Shown in pieces: positions 13,168-19,895 of a stretch of 28,982 nucleotides of DNA. Made by a program: the position numbers and the translations under genes. Under the pieces are notes generated by a model. It was not told the origin of the DNA and did not search any database. It was given only the letters and a program-made list of their open reading frames with translations. The stretch lies in the IMG/VR virus record IMGVR_UViG_3300032116_001006, positions 1 to 28,982 of that record. The stretch is one strand, 5' to 3'. Source of the stretch: a virus. Numbering within the stretch: the first letter of the stretch is position 1; every line of letters starts with the position of its first letter.

Positions 13168-13421
13168 GCAGCGCCCGCGCCGCCCGCGCCGCCCTGGGTC
13201 CCGCGGCGGTGGTCTCCGTCGCGCAGGCGGTGGAGTGGCTGCCGTGGCGCGCCGCGGAGGCTCGCGCGTGGCTCGAGGCTGCTGGCGTCATCATCCGCCG
13301 CCCCGGCCTGCCTGCGCCCGTGGTGCGCTGGGGTGACGTGCTGGTGGCGCTGGCGGAGGAGCGGGAGGAGGAGGCGAGGCCGACGCCGGTTGCGTTACCA
13401 CGGAAGAAGCTGAAGGGGTGA
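13164..13421 (+). CDS. Small HTH protein, excisionase candidate
   Basis: An 85-residue protein. VVSVAQAVEWLPWRAAEARA then WLEAAGVIIRRPGLPAPVVR resembles a MerR/Xis-type winged helix: two helices, a turn and a wing that continues into VVRWGDVLVAL. It lies directly before the integrase and overlaps its GTG (GTGA), the place where excisionase genes often sit. The function is inferred from fold and position. Confidence 0.55.
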   Translation: MSSARAARAALGPAAVVSVAQAVEWLPWRAAEARAWLEAAGVIIRRPGLPAPVVRWGDVLVALAEEREEEARPTPVALPRKKLKG

Positions 13422-14539
13422 CCGTGGAACGACCGAAGCCCATCCACCTAGGCACGATGGCCGCCATCCGTGTGCACCGCGGACCTCGCGCTGACGGCCG
13501 CTGGTACTGGAAGGCCGACCGCCCCGACGGCCACAGCGGGCGCGTGCACGTCTGGAGCGGCTGGGGCACCCCGGACGAGGCGCAGGCCGCCGTGGTGGCC
13601 ACGCTCGGGGGCGTGACGCAGCGCCCTGACGGTGCGACGGTGCGGGACCTGCTGGAGACGTGGGGGGCAGCGATGGACGCGCGCGCCGACCTCGCGCAGA
13701 AGTCGAAGGAGAACGCGGAGATCGTCAGCAACCGCCTCCTCGCCATCCTCGGGGGCGTGCTCCTCGACCGCCTCGACCGGCGCACGCTGGAGCGCTACCG
13801 CGACCAGCGCCAGCGCACCGGGCGGGCGTCGACGGTGCGGCTGGACCTCCGGATCCTGCGCCAGGCGTGGCAGTGGGGGCGCGAGGTGGGCATCGCCCCG
13901 GAGCGCGATCTACCGCTGGTCCAAGTGCGCCCGCGCCCCGACGAGCCGACGAGCAAGCGCACGCCAGACACGGAGGACGTGCTCCGGGTGCTCGACGAGC
14001 TGCTACCCGCCGGCCGCCGCCGCGCCGAGTGGCCCGCCCGTGCGGCGTGGCTGCTGCTGGCCACCGGCTGTCGCATCGGGGAGGTGGCCACCCTGGCCCG
14101 GGGCGCGATGGACCTCGAGCGGGGCGAGCTCCACGTGAAGGGCAAGACCGGCTCGCGGGTGGTGCCGCTGCTCGCCGAGACGGTCGCCGAGCTGCGGACG
14201 TGGGACCTGCCCAGCGACCCCCAGGCGCCCGTGTGGGGCGTCTCCTACGCCACCATGAGGACGGGCCTGCCGATGCGTCTGCGGAGCGCGTGCAAGCGCG
14301 CGGGCGTGCCGGCGTGGACGCCCCACGCGCTGCGCCGTCACGCGGTCGACGCGCTCTACCGTCGCGGCATCGACCCGACCGTGGCGGCGGCGCTGCTCGG
14401 CCACTCGCCCGCGGTGGCGATGGCGTACTATCGGCAGGCCGCGAGTGGGGACCTCCGGGAGGCCATGGAGCGGGTGAAGCTGGGGGCGATGCCCCGGGAC
14501 AACGTGCGGAAGTTCGGCGGAGGTGAGGACCCGACTTGA
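13418..14539 (+). CDS. int: Tyrosine recombinase (phage integrase)
   Basis: A 373-residue integrase that would join attP and attB. The N-terminus is a beta-rich arm-binding-like part (~10-65), then a SAM-like core-binding domain (~70-170). The catalytic domain has Arg219 (ATGCRIGEVATL), Lys in HVKGKTGSR (241 or 243), HALRR (His303, Arg306), LLGHS (His329) and a Tyr nucleophile in AMAYYRQA (337 or 338). All catalytic positions are present, so the enzyme should be active. GTG 13418 overlaps the Xis-like stop. The stop codon lies within the -35 box of a promoter, and the last ~20 codons are duplicated 1231 bp downstream. Confidence 0.92.
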   Translation: MTVERPKPIHLGTMAAIRVHRGPRADGRWYWKADRPDGHSGRVHVWSGWGTPDEAQAAVVATLGGVTQRPDGATVRDLLETWGAAMDARADLAQKSKENAEIVSNRLLAILGGVLLDRLDRRTLERYRDQRQRTGRASTVRLDLRILRQAWQWGREVGIAPERDLPLVQVRPRPDEPTSKRTPDTEDVLRVLDELLPAGRRRAEWPARAAWLLLATGCRIGEVATLARGAMDLERGELHVKGKTGSRVVPLLAETVAELRTWDLPSDPQAPVWGVSYATMRTGLPMRLRSACKRAGVPAWTPHALRRHAVDALYRRGIDPTVAAALLGHSPAVAMAYYRQAASGDLREAMERVKLGAMPRDNVRKFGGGEDPT

Positions 14540-14595
14540 CGGTACTTCGGCGCGGTGGTAAAGTAAGTGCATCAACAGGGAGCCGCCGTGAACGC
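14478..14595 (+). repeat. 118-bp repeat copy 1 (integrase tail, promoter, start site)
   Basis: Matches 15709-15826 at a constant offset of 1231 bp with four mismatches and no gaps. It contains the last integrase codons, a promoter, a GGGAG ribosome site and the GTGAACGC start of the next gene. Confidence 0.9.
14536..14564 (+). promoter_or_regulatory. Sigma70-type promoter P1
   Basis: TTGACG (14536-14541), a 17-bp spacer, TAAAGT (14559-14564). The -35 box contains the integrase TGA. It would drive the genes from 14588. The best promoter match I found in the window. Confidence 0.65.
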
Positions 14596-14791
14596 TACCG
14601 AGACCGAGACCGACGCCCTCACCGAGATGCTACGCGTGTCCCGCGCCGCGCAGGGCCACGGCGCCGCCCTTGCCAACGTGCGCCGCGAGTGCGCCATCGC
14701 GATCGATGCGGCTTGCGCCCCGATGCGCGCCCGAGGCGTGGACGTGGACGCGTTGCTCGACGCGCTTGACGCGCAGCTGGACGCCGAGTGA
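14588..14791 (+). CDS. Small helical hypothetical protein
   Basis: A 67-residue protein from GTG 14588 after GGGAG. It is acidic at the start (ATETETDALTEMLRVSRAAQ) and helical throughout (VDVDALLDALDAQLDAE). An in-frame ATG/GTG at 14567 lies before the ribosome site and is not preferred. First gene downstream of P1. Confidence 0.6.
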   Translation: MNATETETDALTEMLRVSRAAQGHGAALANVRRECAIAIDAACAPMRARGVDVDALLDALDAQLDAE

Positions 14792-15273
14792 CCGCCGCCC
14801 GCAAAGACCGCCTGCGCGGGCTGCTCGCTGACGCGACGCCTGGACCGTGGGCGATGGAGCCCAGCCCGCCGCGCCTGTTCCGCGTCGTCTCCGGCCTGGA
14901 CCGGCTCGGCTCGGTGGTGTCGTCCGCAATGTGGAGCGGCGCGGACGCCGCTCTCATCGCCGAGAGCCGCAACGCCCTCCCGGGGCTGCTCGACGAGGCC
15001 GCCAACGCTGCCGGCCTTCGCGCCGAGCGCGACGCCCTTGCGGCTACAATGGCCCCGGACGAGGCGCTCCGCGTTCACCTCCGCCACTGCGCGGCGTGCG
15101 CGGGCCCGAACGACGGGTGCGACCTGGGTCAAGAACTGGAGGAGCGCTGCCACCGCGGTGGATGGGACGCGCCGGCCCGCCCGCCGGCCCGCCGGTGGTG
15201 CCCCGAGTGCCAGCGCGAGGTCATGCCCGAGGACATGGGCAAGCCGGCGTGCCCCGGCTGCGGTGTCGCATGA
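14788..15273 (+). CDS. Hypothetical protein with two Cys clusters
   Basis: A 161-residue protein from GTG 14788 (GTGA). The first half resembles small phage early proteins of the Ead/Ea22 type (LLADATPGPW, then ADAALIAESRNALPGLLDEA). The second half has HCAACAGPNDGC followed by CxxC pairs in WCPECQREV and ACPGCG, which suggests a zinc-ribbon C-terminus. The family assignment is tentative. Confidence 0.6.
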   Translation: MTAARKDRLRGLLADATPGPWAMEPSPPRLFRVVSGLDRLGSVVSSAMWSGADAALIAESRNALPGLLDEAANAAGLRAERDALAATMAPDEALRVHLRHCAACAGPNDGCDLGQELEERCHRGGWDAPARPPARRWCPECQREVMPEDMGKPACPGCGVA

Positions 15274-15599
15274 GCCTCGCTACCCTCGTCTACGTCCCGC
15301 GCTACGTTGGGGGCGAGCGACGCGACGCCTTCCGGCTCGTCGAGGTGGTCTCCGATCGCCTCGCGGTCCGAGTGTTCGAGGCGACTTGGGTGGACGACGC
15401 AGGGCCCGCCTCGGTGGGGACGGTCCGCCGCTTCGAGCGGGACGAGGTGCGCTCGACCTTTAAGGGCCGCAGCGTGGAGATCCGCAAGGCGCGTGCCGTG
15501 TACTGGCGCGCCGTCCCGGTCAGCGGGCCAGCGTTGACCTTCGACAACCGAGCCTCCGCGCTGCGCTACCTGCGCGAGCGCTGCAAGGTGTCCCCATGA
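15270..15599 (+). CDS. Hypothetical protein
   Basis: A 109-residue, beta-rich basic protein (LATLVYVPRYVGGERRDAFR, then DEVRSTFKGRSVEIRKARAV) with a final helix (ALRYLRERCKVS). ATG 15270 overlaps the upstream stop, and its stop overlaps the truncated ribbon-helix-helix gene. No family recognised. Confidence 0.6.
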   Translation: MSLATLVYVPRYVGGERRDAFRLVEVVSDRLAVRVFEATWVDDAGPASVGTVRRFERDEVRSTFKGRSVEIRKARAVYWRAVPVSGPALTFDNRASALRYLRERCKVSP

Positions 15600-15757
15600 C
15601 CCGCGGCCCCCGCAAGGGCGCCGGTGGCCGCCCACCCATCGCCGATCGCGCCACCGTTCGAACCACCCGCGTCGAGACGCTCGTCAACGCCGACGAACTC
15701 GCGGCGCTAGCTGGGTGCGATGCCCCGGGACAACGTGCGGAAGTTCGGCGGAGGTGA
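15596..15757 (+). pseudogene. Truncated ribbon-helix-helix gene
   Basis: The first 113 bp (15596-15708) match the start of the intact gene at 16551: MTRGPRKGAGGRPP versus MTRGPKPGTGGRPP, and both then have TTRVETLVNADELAA. At 15709 the sequence switches abruptly to the duplicated integrase-tail segment, read in another frame, and stops at TGA 15755-15757. The product (53 residues) lacks both RHH helices and is probably non-functional. Confidence 0.75.
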
Positions 15758-15826
15758 GGATCCGACTTGACGGTACTTCGGCGCGTGGGTAAAGTAAGTG
15801 CATCAACAGGGAGCCGCCGTGAACGC
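15709..15826 (+). repeat. 118-bp repeat copy 2 (integrase tail, promoter, start site)
   Basis: Copy of 14478-14595. It begins exactly where homology to the ribbon-helix-helix gene ends, which marks a recombination junction. Confidence 0.9.
15767..15795 (+). promoter_or_regulatory. Sigma70-type promoter P2 (duplicate of P1)
   Basis: TTGACG (15767-15772), 17-bp spacer, TAAAGT (15790-15795). Boxes and spacing are identical to P1, with two changed spacer bases. Would drive the genes from 15819. Confidence 0.65.
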
Positions 15827-16103
15827 GCACCGCAACCTCTTCCCGCGCCGCACGCTCACCGTCGGATCGCCGCGCCGGACGAGCGCCACGCACTACCGCA
15901 TCGAAGGCGTCTCGCACGATCCGGACGGGGCCGCTTGTGTTGACCGGATCTGGACGTACGTCTGGCAGGGCTACGGCAAGGGCAGCCTCTCGGTGGCGTG
16001 GCCCGATGGAACGGTGGCGCCGCTCGCTCCGCGGCACCGGGCGCAGATCATCCGCGCCGCGCGGAAGGCGATCGACGCGCTGATCGAGCAGGAGAACGGA
16101 TGA
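15819..16103 (+). CDS. Hypothetical protein
   Basis: A 94-residue protein from GTG 15819 with the same ribosome site and first codons (GTG AAC GC) as the gene at 14588, but otherwise unrelated. It is beta-rich (YRIEGVSHDPDGAACVDRIW, then GKGSLSVAWPDGTVAPLAPR) with a C-terminal helix (AQIIRAARKAIDALIEQE). First gene downstream of P2. No family recognised. Confidence 0.6.
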   Translation: MNAHRNLFPRRTLTVGSPRRTSATHYRIEGVSHDPDGAACVDRIWTYVWQGYGKGSLSVAWPDGTVAPLAPRHRAQIIRAARKAIDALIEQENG

Positions 16104-16384
16104 TCGCCTTCGTGCGAGTCCTCTACACCGAGCCGGACCCCAGCACCTACGGCGGGATCCACCTGCACATCGACGGCTGGGAGCGGCTGTTCGCGAGCGG
16201 GACGCCGACGGTGGACTACTTGGCGGCGTGCGTCGTCACAATGGACCGCCTCGGCGAGAACGCCCGGATGATGGGGTCGAGTTCGATCGACCATTTTGTG
16301 ATGGACGGCGGCGATCTCGAAACCGAGCACCCCACCCCGCAGCAGGTACAGGCCGCGATGCGCCTGGCCCGGGAGAACGGATGA
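16100..16384 (+). CDS. Hypothetical protein
   Basis: A 94-residue protein (MIAFVRVLYTEPDPSTYGGI, then FVMDGGDLETEHPTPQQVQA). ATG 16100 lies in a GGAGAACGGATGATC junction, which recurs exactly at the next gene. No family recognised. Confidence 0.55.
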   Translation: MIAFVRVLYTEPDPSTYGGIHLHIDGWERLFASGTPTVDYLAACVVTMDRLGENARMMGSSSIDHFVMDGGDLETEHPTPQQVQAAMRLARENG

Positions 16385-16554
16385 TCAGGCGGCTTTTGTG
16401 CTGGTTCGGCTTGCACAGGCACAGCTTGCCGAAGGATCTCGACGCGCGGAACATCGTTCGCACCTGCGGCGACCGCGGGTACACGCAGATCATCGACACG
16501 TTCCGCGGATCGGTGCTCGCGGAGGGTTACCCCGCGCCGAAGGCGCCGAAGTGA
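16381..16554 (+). CDS. Small hypothetical protein
   Basis: A 57-residue basic protein (MIRRLLCWFGLHRHSLPKDL, then CGDRGYTQIIDTFRGSVLAE). The CWFGLH start and later CGDRGY resemble small phage proteins with a C...H...C pattern, but the match is weak. Starts in the repeated GGAGAACGGATGATC junction and ends in a GTGA overlap. Confidence 0.55.
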   Translation: MIRRLLCWFGLHRHSLPKDLDARNIVRTCGDRGYTQIIDTFRGSVLAEGYPAPKAPK

Positions 16555-16663
16555 CCCGCGGCCCGAAGCCCGGGACCGGCGGCCGCCCGCCCGCCACCGA
16601 CCGCGCCACCGTCCGGACCACCCGCGTCGAGACGCTCGTCAACGCCGACGAGCTCGCCGCCAT
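16551..16663 (+). repeat. Segment homologous to 15596-15708
   Basis: 113 bp alignable without gaps to the truncated gene start. Most differences are in third codon positions, so this is an older duplication than the 118-bp repeat. Confidence 0.8.
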
Positions 16664-16775
16664 GGAGCGGCACCGGCGGCAGGGCGAGACGCGCGGTGCG
16701 CTCGTGCGGCGGCTGGCGTTGGCGGGAGTGGAGGCGCTGAACAACGTGCGCCGGATGCCCGGCGGGGAGGAGTGA
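16551..16775 (+). CDS. Ribbon-helix-helix DNA-binding protein
   Basis: A 74-residue protein from GTG 16551. After a basic Gly/Pro-rich arm (TRGPKPGTGGRPP), TTRVETLVNADELAAMERHR provides a strand and first helix, and GETRGALVRRLALAGVEALN the second helix, as in CopG/Arc-type regulators. It is the intact paralogue of the truncated gene at 15596. Confidence 0.7.
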   Translation: MTRGPKPGTGGRPPATDRATVRTTRVETLVNADELAAMERHRRQGETRGALVRRLALAGVEALNNVRRMPGGEE

Positions 16776-17005
16776 TGGATCCGTACGTGCAGCACCGCCA
16801 CCTCGTCGGCGCTCTGCGGCTGCGGACCGCGTGCGGCCGAGAGGTGCCGATGGAGGAGTGGCCACTATTCCTCGACGACCACAAGGCCGTGACGTGTTTC
16901 CCATGCCTGGACGCGATGCACAAGGCGGTGGCCAACCTGTCTGCCCGAGCCTTCGACCTCGGCGACCCTGCCCCAACCCTGCCCCAACCCTCCGTGACAT
17001 CGTAG
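16775..17005 (+). CDS. Small hypothetical Cys-containing protein, last rightward gene
   Basis: A 76-residue protein from ATG 16775 (GGGGAGG a few bases upstream; GTG 16772 is possible but too close to that site). It has TACGRE near residue 22 and TCFPC near residue 44-48, a spacing seen in small phage zinc proteins. The C-terminus (DPAPTLPQPS) is encoded by tandem ACCCTGCCCCA repeats. Confidence 0.55.
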   Translation: MDPYVQHRHLVGALRLRTACGREVPMEEWPLFLDDHKAVTCFPCLDAMHKAVANLSARAFDLGDPAPTLPQPSVTS

Positions 17006-17152
17006 GTCGCAGGCCGATAGCTCACCCTCTCGGTGATACTGTCGAGCCCTGAACAAGCGTTGTTAGCCCGCCGACTTTCGCGACCCTGGGGCAGGTTGGG
17101 ATAGCCCCGCGGCACCCGAAACGGCCCGAACCTGCCCCACCTGCCCCACGGG
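16965..17152. other. Convergent intergenic region with CTGCCCCA repeats; bidirectional terminator candidate
   Basis: Between the rightward operon (ends 17005) and the late operon (ends 17185) I see no gene. ACCCTGCCCCA is repeated in tandem at 16965-16986. CCTGCCCCA is repeated in tandem at 17131-17148. TGGGGCAGGTT (17087-17097) and AACCTGCCCCA (17129-17139) form a perfect 11-bp inverted repeat with a 31-nt loop. Neither side has a T tract, so it is not a classical intrinsic terminator. Position between convergent operons suggests transcription ending here. Confidence 0.35.
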
Positions 17153-17184
17153 TGGATGCCCGATTCTTCGACGGAGCCGCGTAC

Positions 17185-17433
17185 CTACCCCGGGACGAAG
17201 TAGGCGGGGATCATCTGCCCGTATGCAGCCGACGCAGCGGCCTCCCGGTCGTCCGGGCTGCCCTGCGCGTCGAAGGCCGCCAAGCACGCCTCGCGCTGCG
17301 CCTCGGTCAGCGGTCCCGAGGCGTCGCCGTCTGCGCGACGGCACAGCGGGAGCACCCTGACCAGAGCATCGCGCCAGGGCTCGCCGGGCAAGCGCTCCAC
17401 GATGGTGACGTGGGGTTCCAACTCGAGAGCCAT
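17185..17433 (-). CDS. Small hypothetical protein, last late gene
   Basis: An 82-residue protein (MALELEPHVTIVERLPGEPW, then LTEAQREACLAAFDAQGSPD) ending in TAG at 17185. ATG 17433 forms TGATG with the tail fibre stop. Position after the fibre suggests a tail-fibre chaperone or another accessory protein, but no family was recognised. Confidence 0.55.
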   Translation of the reverse strand: MALELEPHVTIVERLPGEPWRDALVRVLPLCRRADGDASGPLTEAQREACLAAFDAQGSPDDREAAASAAYGQMIPAYFVPG

Positions 17434-18947
17434 CAGATCACCCGCCACGACAGAAGGTCCGCGTACGCGCCTCGGGCGTTGCCGCCCGCGAGGTGCAGGC
17501 CGGGGCCGATCACGCGATCCGGTGTGATGAACGTGCCGACGGCCTCGCTGAAGACCTCGATCCAAACCTCGCGATCGTGCGAAACGTAGAAGTAGAGGTT
17601 GCTCCCGTCCCGCACGATCTTCGCGAACCAGTAGACGTTCGCCGACTGGATCAGCGTCGTAGACCGCGCCGTCGAAGAGAAGGTTCCGAGCGGGTTGTCC
17701 TTCTGGACGATCAACAACCCATCGCCGCGGACGTACATGAACATCGCGCGGGTCGAGCCAGTCGCGTAGAAGCCGCCGAGCACCAACACCTGCGTTGTTG
17801 CCGCGTTGCCGACGGACATCGCGCGGACGACGATCTCGATCTCGTAGGTGGCCGCGGGCTCGGCTCGATACCACTCCGATCGCGCCGTCGCGCCGGCCAC
17901 CGGCAGGTCGATCCGCAGGTGGCCATCCACCGCGGTCTGCGCGGCGGATGCGTGCGAGCTCGCGGCCTTGGTCCAGCCCGTGGTGGGAGGCGCCCAGAGC
18001 TTGCCGACGCCGGACAGGTAGTCCACCCACCCCGACCCGTCGTGCCGCCGGATGATGCCGGTCTCGTCGACCATGTGCATCGCGCCCAGCGCGCCCGCGG
18101 GGGCGCTGGCGTAGGTGCCCGCCGTGATGAGCGTGCCCCACGAGGGGTTGGCCGCCGCTCCACCCGTGGTCAGCACCTGGCCCGCGGTGCCCACCGCCAG
18201 GCCGTCCCACGTCGACGCGCCGCGGTAGAGGACCTGGCCCTGGGTGCTCGTGCGCCAGTCGAGCACCTGCGACGCGGTGACCTCCTCGGCGTCGCCGCTG
18301 CCGCCGCTGTTGCGCCCGAGCACCCGCTGCGTAGCGGAGATGTCCTGGAGCTTGGCGTACGTCACCGCCCCAGCGTCGATGGTCCAGACGGAGCCCGAGC
18401 TGGACACGGTGACGTCGCCCTTGTCGCCGTCGGAGACCCCGCCGCCCGGCGCCGCCTGCCACGACGGGTCAGCGCCCGCGCCGTTGCTGGTCCAGACGTG
18501 CGTGGATGTGCCAGGGGTGGCCACCGCCCAGCCCGACGCGCCGCGGTAGAGGATGGAGCCGCGGGTGCTGCCGAGGACGTCGAGTAGGGCGGACGCGCCG
18601 ATGTAGGCGGAGACGTTGGCGGGGCCGCTGCCGCTCGTCTGCCACGTGACGTTGAGCCCACCCGCCGCCGCGGCGGGCGTGGCGTTGTCGAGGTCCACGT
18701 CGGTGACCGCCGAGCCGTTGACGGTCACGGTGTCGCCGCCGCCTCCGCCCGCGGGCGTGTCCCAGGTGCCGTCATCCTTGAGATACAGCCCCGTCGGCGT
18801 GCCAGGCGCTGGCACGAGGCCCTGGGTGTCGGCCTGGAAGATCCGCAGGAGCGCCGTGGCCTGGGCAGGCGTCAGCTCCTGGAGCTCGCCGCCGTCGAAG
18901 CCCAGCCGCCCCCACAGGCGCGCACCGCGTGACCTGCTGCGTCTCAT
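17433..18947 (-). CDS. Tail fibre / receptor-binding protein
   Basis: A 504-residue protein. The N-terminus (LWGRLGFDGGELQELTPAQA) probably attaches to the tail tip. The shaft holds repeated Gly/Thr/Ser-rich units of the form ILYRGASGWAVATPGTSTHV ... and VLYRGASTWDGLAVGTAGQV, common in fibre trimers. The C-terminal ~150 residues (YEIEIVVRAMSVGNAATTQV ... YFYVSHDREVWIEVFSEAVG) look like a LamG/concanavalin-type beta sandwich that may bind a surface glycan. ATG 18947 was chosen for the ATGA overlap with the lysin gene; the frame is open to 19148 but that part is a shadow. The host receptor is unknown. Confidence 0.75.
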   Translation of the reverse strand: MRRSRSRGARLWGRLGFDGGELQELTPAQATALLRIFQADTQGLVPAPGTPTGLYLKDDGTWDTPAGGGGGDTVTVNGSAVTDVDLDNATPAAAAGGLNVTWQTSGSGPANVSAYIGASALLDVLGSTRGSILYRGASGWAVATPGTSTHVWTSNGAGADPSWQAAPGGGVSDGDKGDVTVSSSGSVWTIDAGAVTYAKLQDISATQRVLGRNSGGSGDAEEVTASQVLDWRTSTQGQVLYRGASTWDGLAVGTAGQVLTTGGAAANPSWGTLITAGTYASAPAGALGAMHMVDETGIIRRHDGSGWVDYLSGVGKLWAPPTTGWTKAASSHASAAQTAVDGHLRIDLPVAGATARSEWYRAEPAATYEIEIVVRAMSVGNAATTQVLVLGGFYATGSTRAMFMYVRGDGLLIVQKDNPLGTFSSTARSTTLIQSANVYWFAKIVRDGSNLYFYVSHDREVWIEVFSEAVGTFITPDRVIGPGLHLAGGNARGAYADLLSWRVI

Positions 18948-19477
18948 CGGCTCGTCCCCATCCACAGCGCCACCAGCCGCACGCCCGCCGCGTACGGCTT
19001 CGCGCGGTCCGTCCACCGCTGCGCGCCGACGTGGTAGAGGCGAGCCGCGAGCGGCCCACGGTCCACGTGCACACCCGCCAGCCTCGGCCCGCCGGTCACG
19101 CTTGAGTCGAGCGTGACGCCGATCGTGGGGTCCGCCCAGGTGCGCCACAGCCAGGTGTGCCCGAGGTCGCCAGGGCGCACGGTGCGGTCAGGGCCGGACA
19201 GCCTCCGCCACCCCTGGACTACGTGCCAGGTGTACGGTCGTGGCGTGGCGACCTCGTCGCCGATCTCGAGGTAGGCTTCGACGCTCGACCACGGCGCCAG
19301 CCCATCCCACACGTTGGCGCGCCTCCACCACGCATCGCCGGGCAGGTGCGGCAGCGCGTAGGCGTCGCACACCAGGCGGGCCACCCACTCGCAGCACGGC
19401 CACCCGTGGCCCGTCGCGGTGCGGTCGGGATGCAGCGCGAGCACGCGATCGGCAGCGTCGAGGATGGCGTCCGTCAC
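18944..19477 (-). CDS. Endolysin candidate (CHAP/NlpC-like cysteine hydrolase)
   Basis: A 177-residue protein. WPCCEWVARLVCDAY (Cys28/29) could hold the nucleophile and RPGDLGHTWLW (His107) the base; Cys followed ~80 residues later by GHxxLW is the pattern of CHAP/NlpC amidases or peptidases. GTG 19477 was chosen for its GTGA overlap with the small membrane gene; ATG 19501 is in frame upstream. No signal peptide is seen, so export would need a holin. The adjacent membrane proteins support a lysis role. Confidence 0.55.
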   Translation of the reverse strand: MTDAILDAADRVLALHPDRTATGHGWPCCEWVARLVCDAYALPHLPGDAWWRRANVWDGLAPWSSVEAYLEIGDEVATPRPYTWHVVQGWRRLSGPDRTVRPGDLGHTWLWRTWADPTIGVTLDSSVTGGPRLAGVHVDRGPLAARLYHVGAQRWTDRAKPYAAGVRLVALWMGTSR

Positions 19478-19569
19478 ATCGGCCCCCGCGTCGTCGCCCA
19501 CTCGGCCACGACCACCAGCGCCAGGACCGCGATCGTGACGCCCACGGCGATGCAGAGGTGCGCGCTCAT
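19474..19569 (-). CDS. 31-residue membrane protein of the lysis cassette
   Basis: Nearly the whole product is one membrane segment (CIAVGVTIAVLALVVVAEWA). ATG 19569 overlaps the holin stop (ATGA). It may be a second holin or antiholin. Confidence 0.5.
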   Translation of the reverse strand: MSAHLCIAVGVTIAVLALVVVAEWATTRGPM

Positions 19570-19895
19570 GGGGCCCCCGGCGCGACCGGGATCGCCTTGG
19601 TCAGGGCGGCTACGTCCGCGGCCGTCCACCCGAGCACCGCGAGCAGGACGACGACCAGGAGCGCGGCGAGAGCCACGGTCCCCTTGGACGGGTTGGCGAT
19701 GACCTCGCACGAGTGCCGCCAGACCCGCTCGATCCAGTGCGGTTGGGTGACCGCCTCGAGCACATCCTCAATCCGCTCCTCCAGCGAGTCGAGACGCTCC
19801 TGCACCGTCGCTCTCCACGCCGCCTCTCGAGCATCGCCCGGCGTCACGTCCGGCCAGGGCCTGGCCTCCGCTCGCTTTGCCGCTCTCGGTGCCAT
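19566..19895 (-). CDS. Holin candidate
   Basis: A 109-residue protein. The N-terminal 65 residues are charged and coiled-coil-like (VQERLDSLEERIEDVLEAVT). One membrane span follows (about 73-90, VALAALLVVVLLAVLGW) and then a short Pro-rich tail. The arrangement fits single-span phage holins or pinholins placed just before the lysin. ATG 19895 forms TGATG with the tail protein stop. Confidence 0.5.
   Translation of the reverse strand: MAPRAAKRAEARPWPDVTPGDAREAAWRATVQERLDSLEERIEDVLEAVTQPHWIERVWRHSCEVIANPSKGTVALAALLVVVLLAVLGWTAADVAALTKAIPVAPGAP

Noticed and set aside
12458-13447. Minus-strand 329-codon open frame under the XF1762-like and Xis-like genes
   Set aside because: Arg/Ser/Ala-rich with no recognisable domain. 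The plus-strand XF1762-like family pattern is clear.
14478-14595. The 118-bp direct repeats (14478 and 15709) as attL/attR of an integrated element
   Set aside because: The repeat contains the integrase coding tail and a promoter, the intervening 1.2 kb holds no integrase, and copy 2 joins mid-gene to a truncated paralogue. Duplication explains it better.
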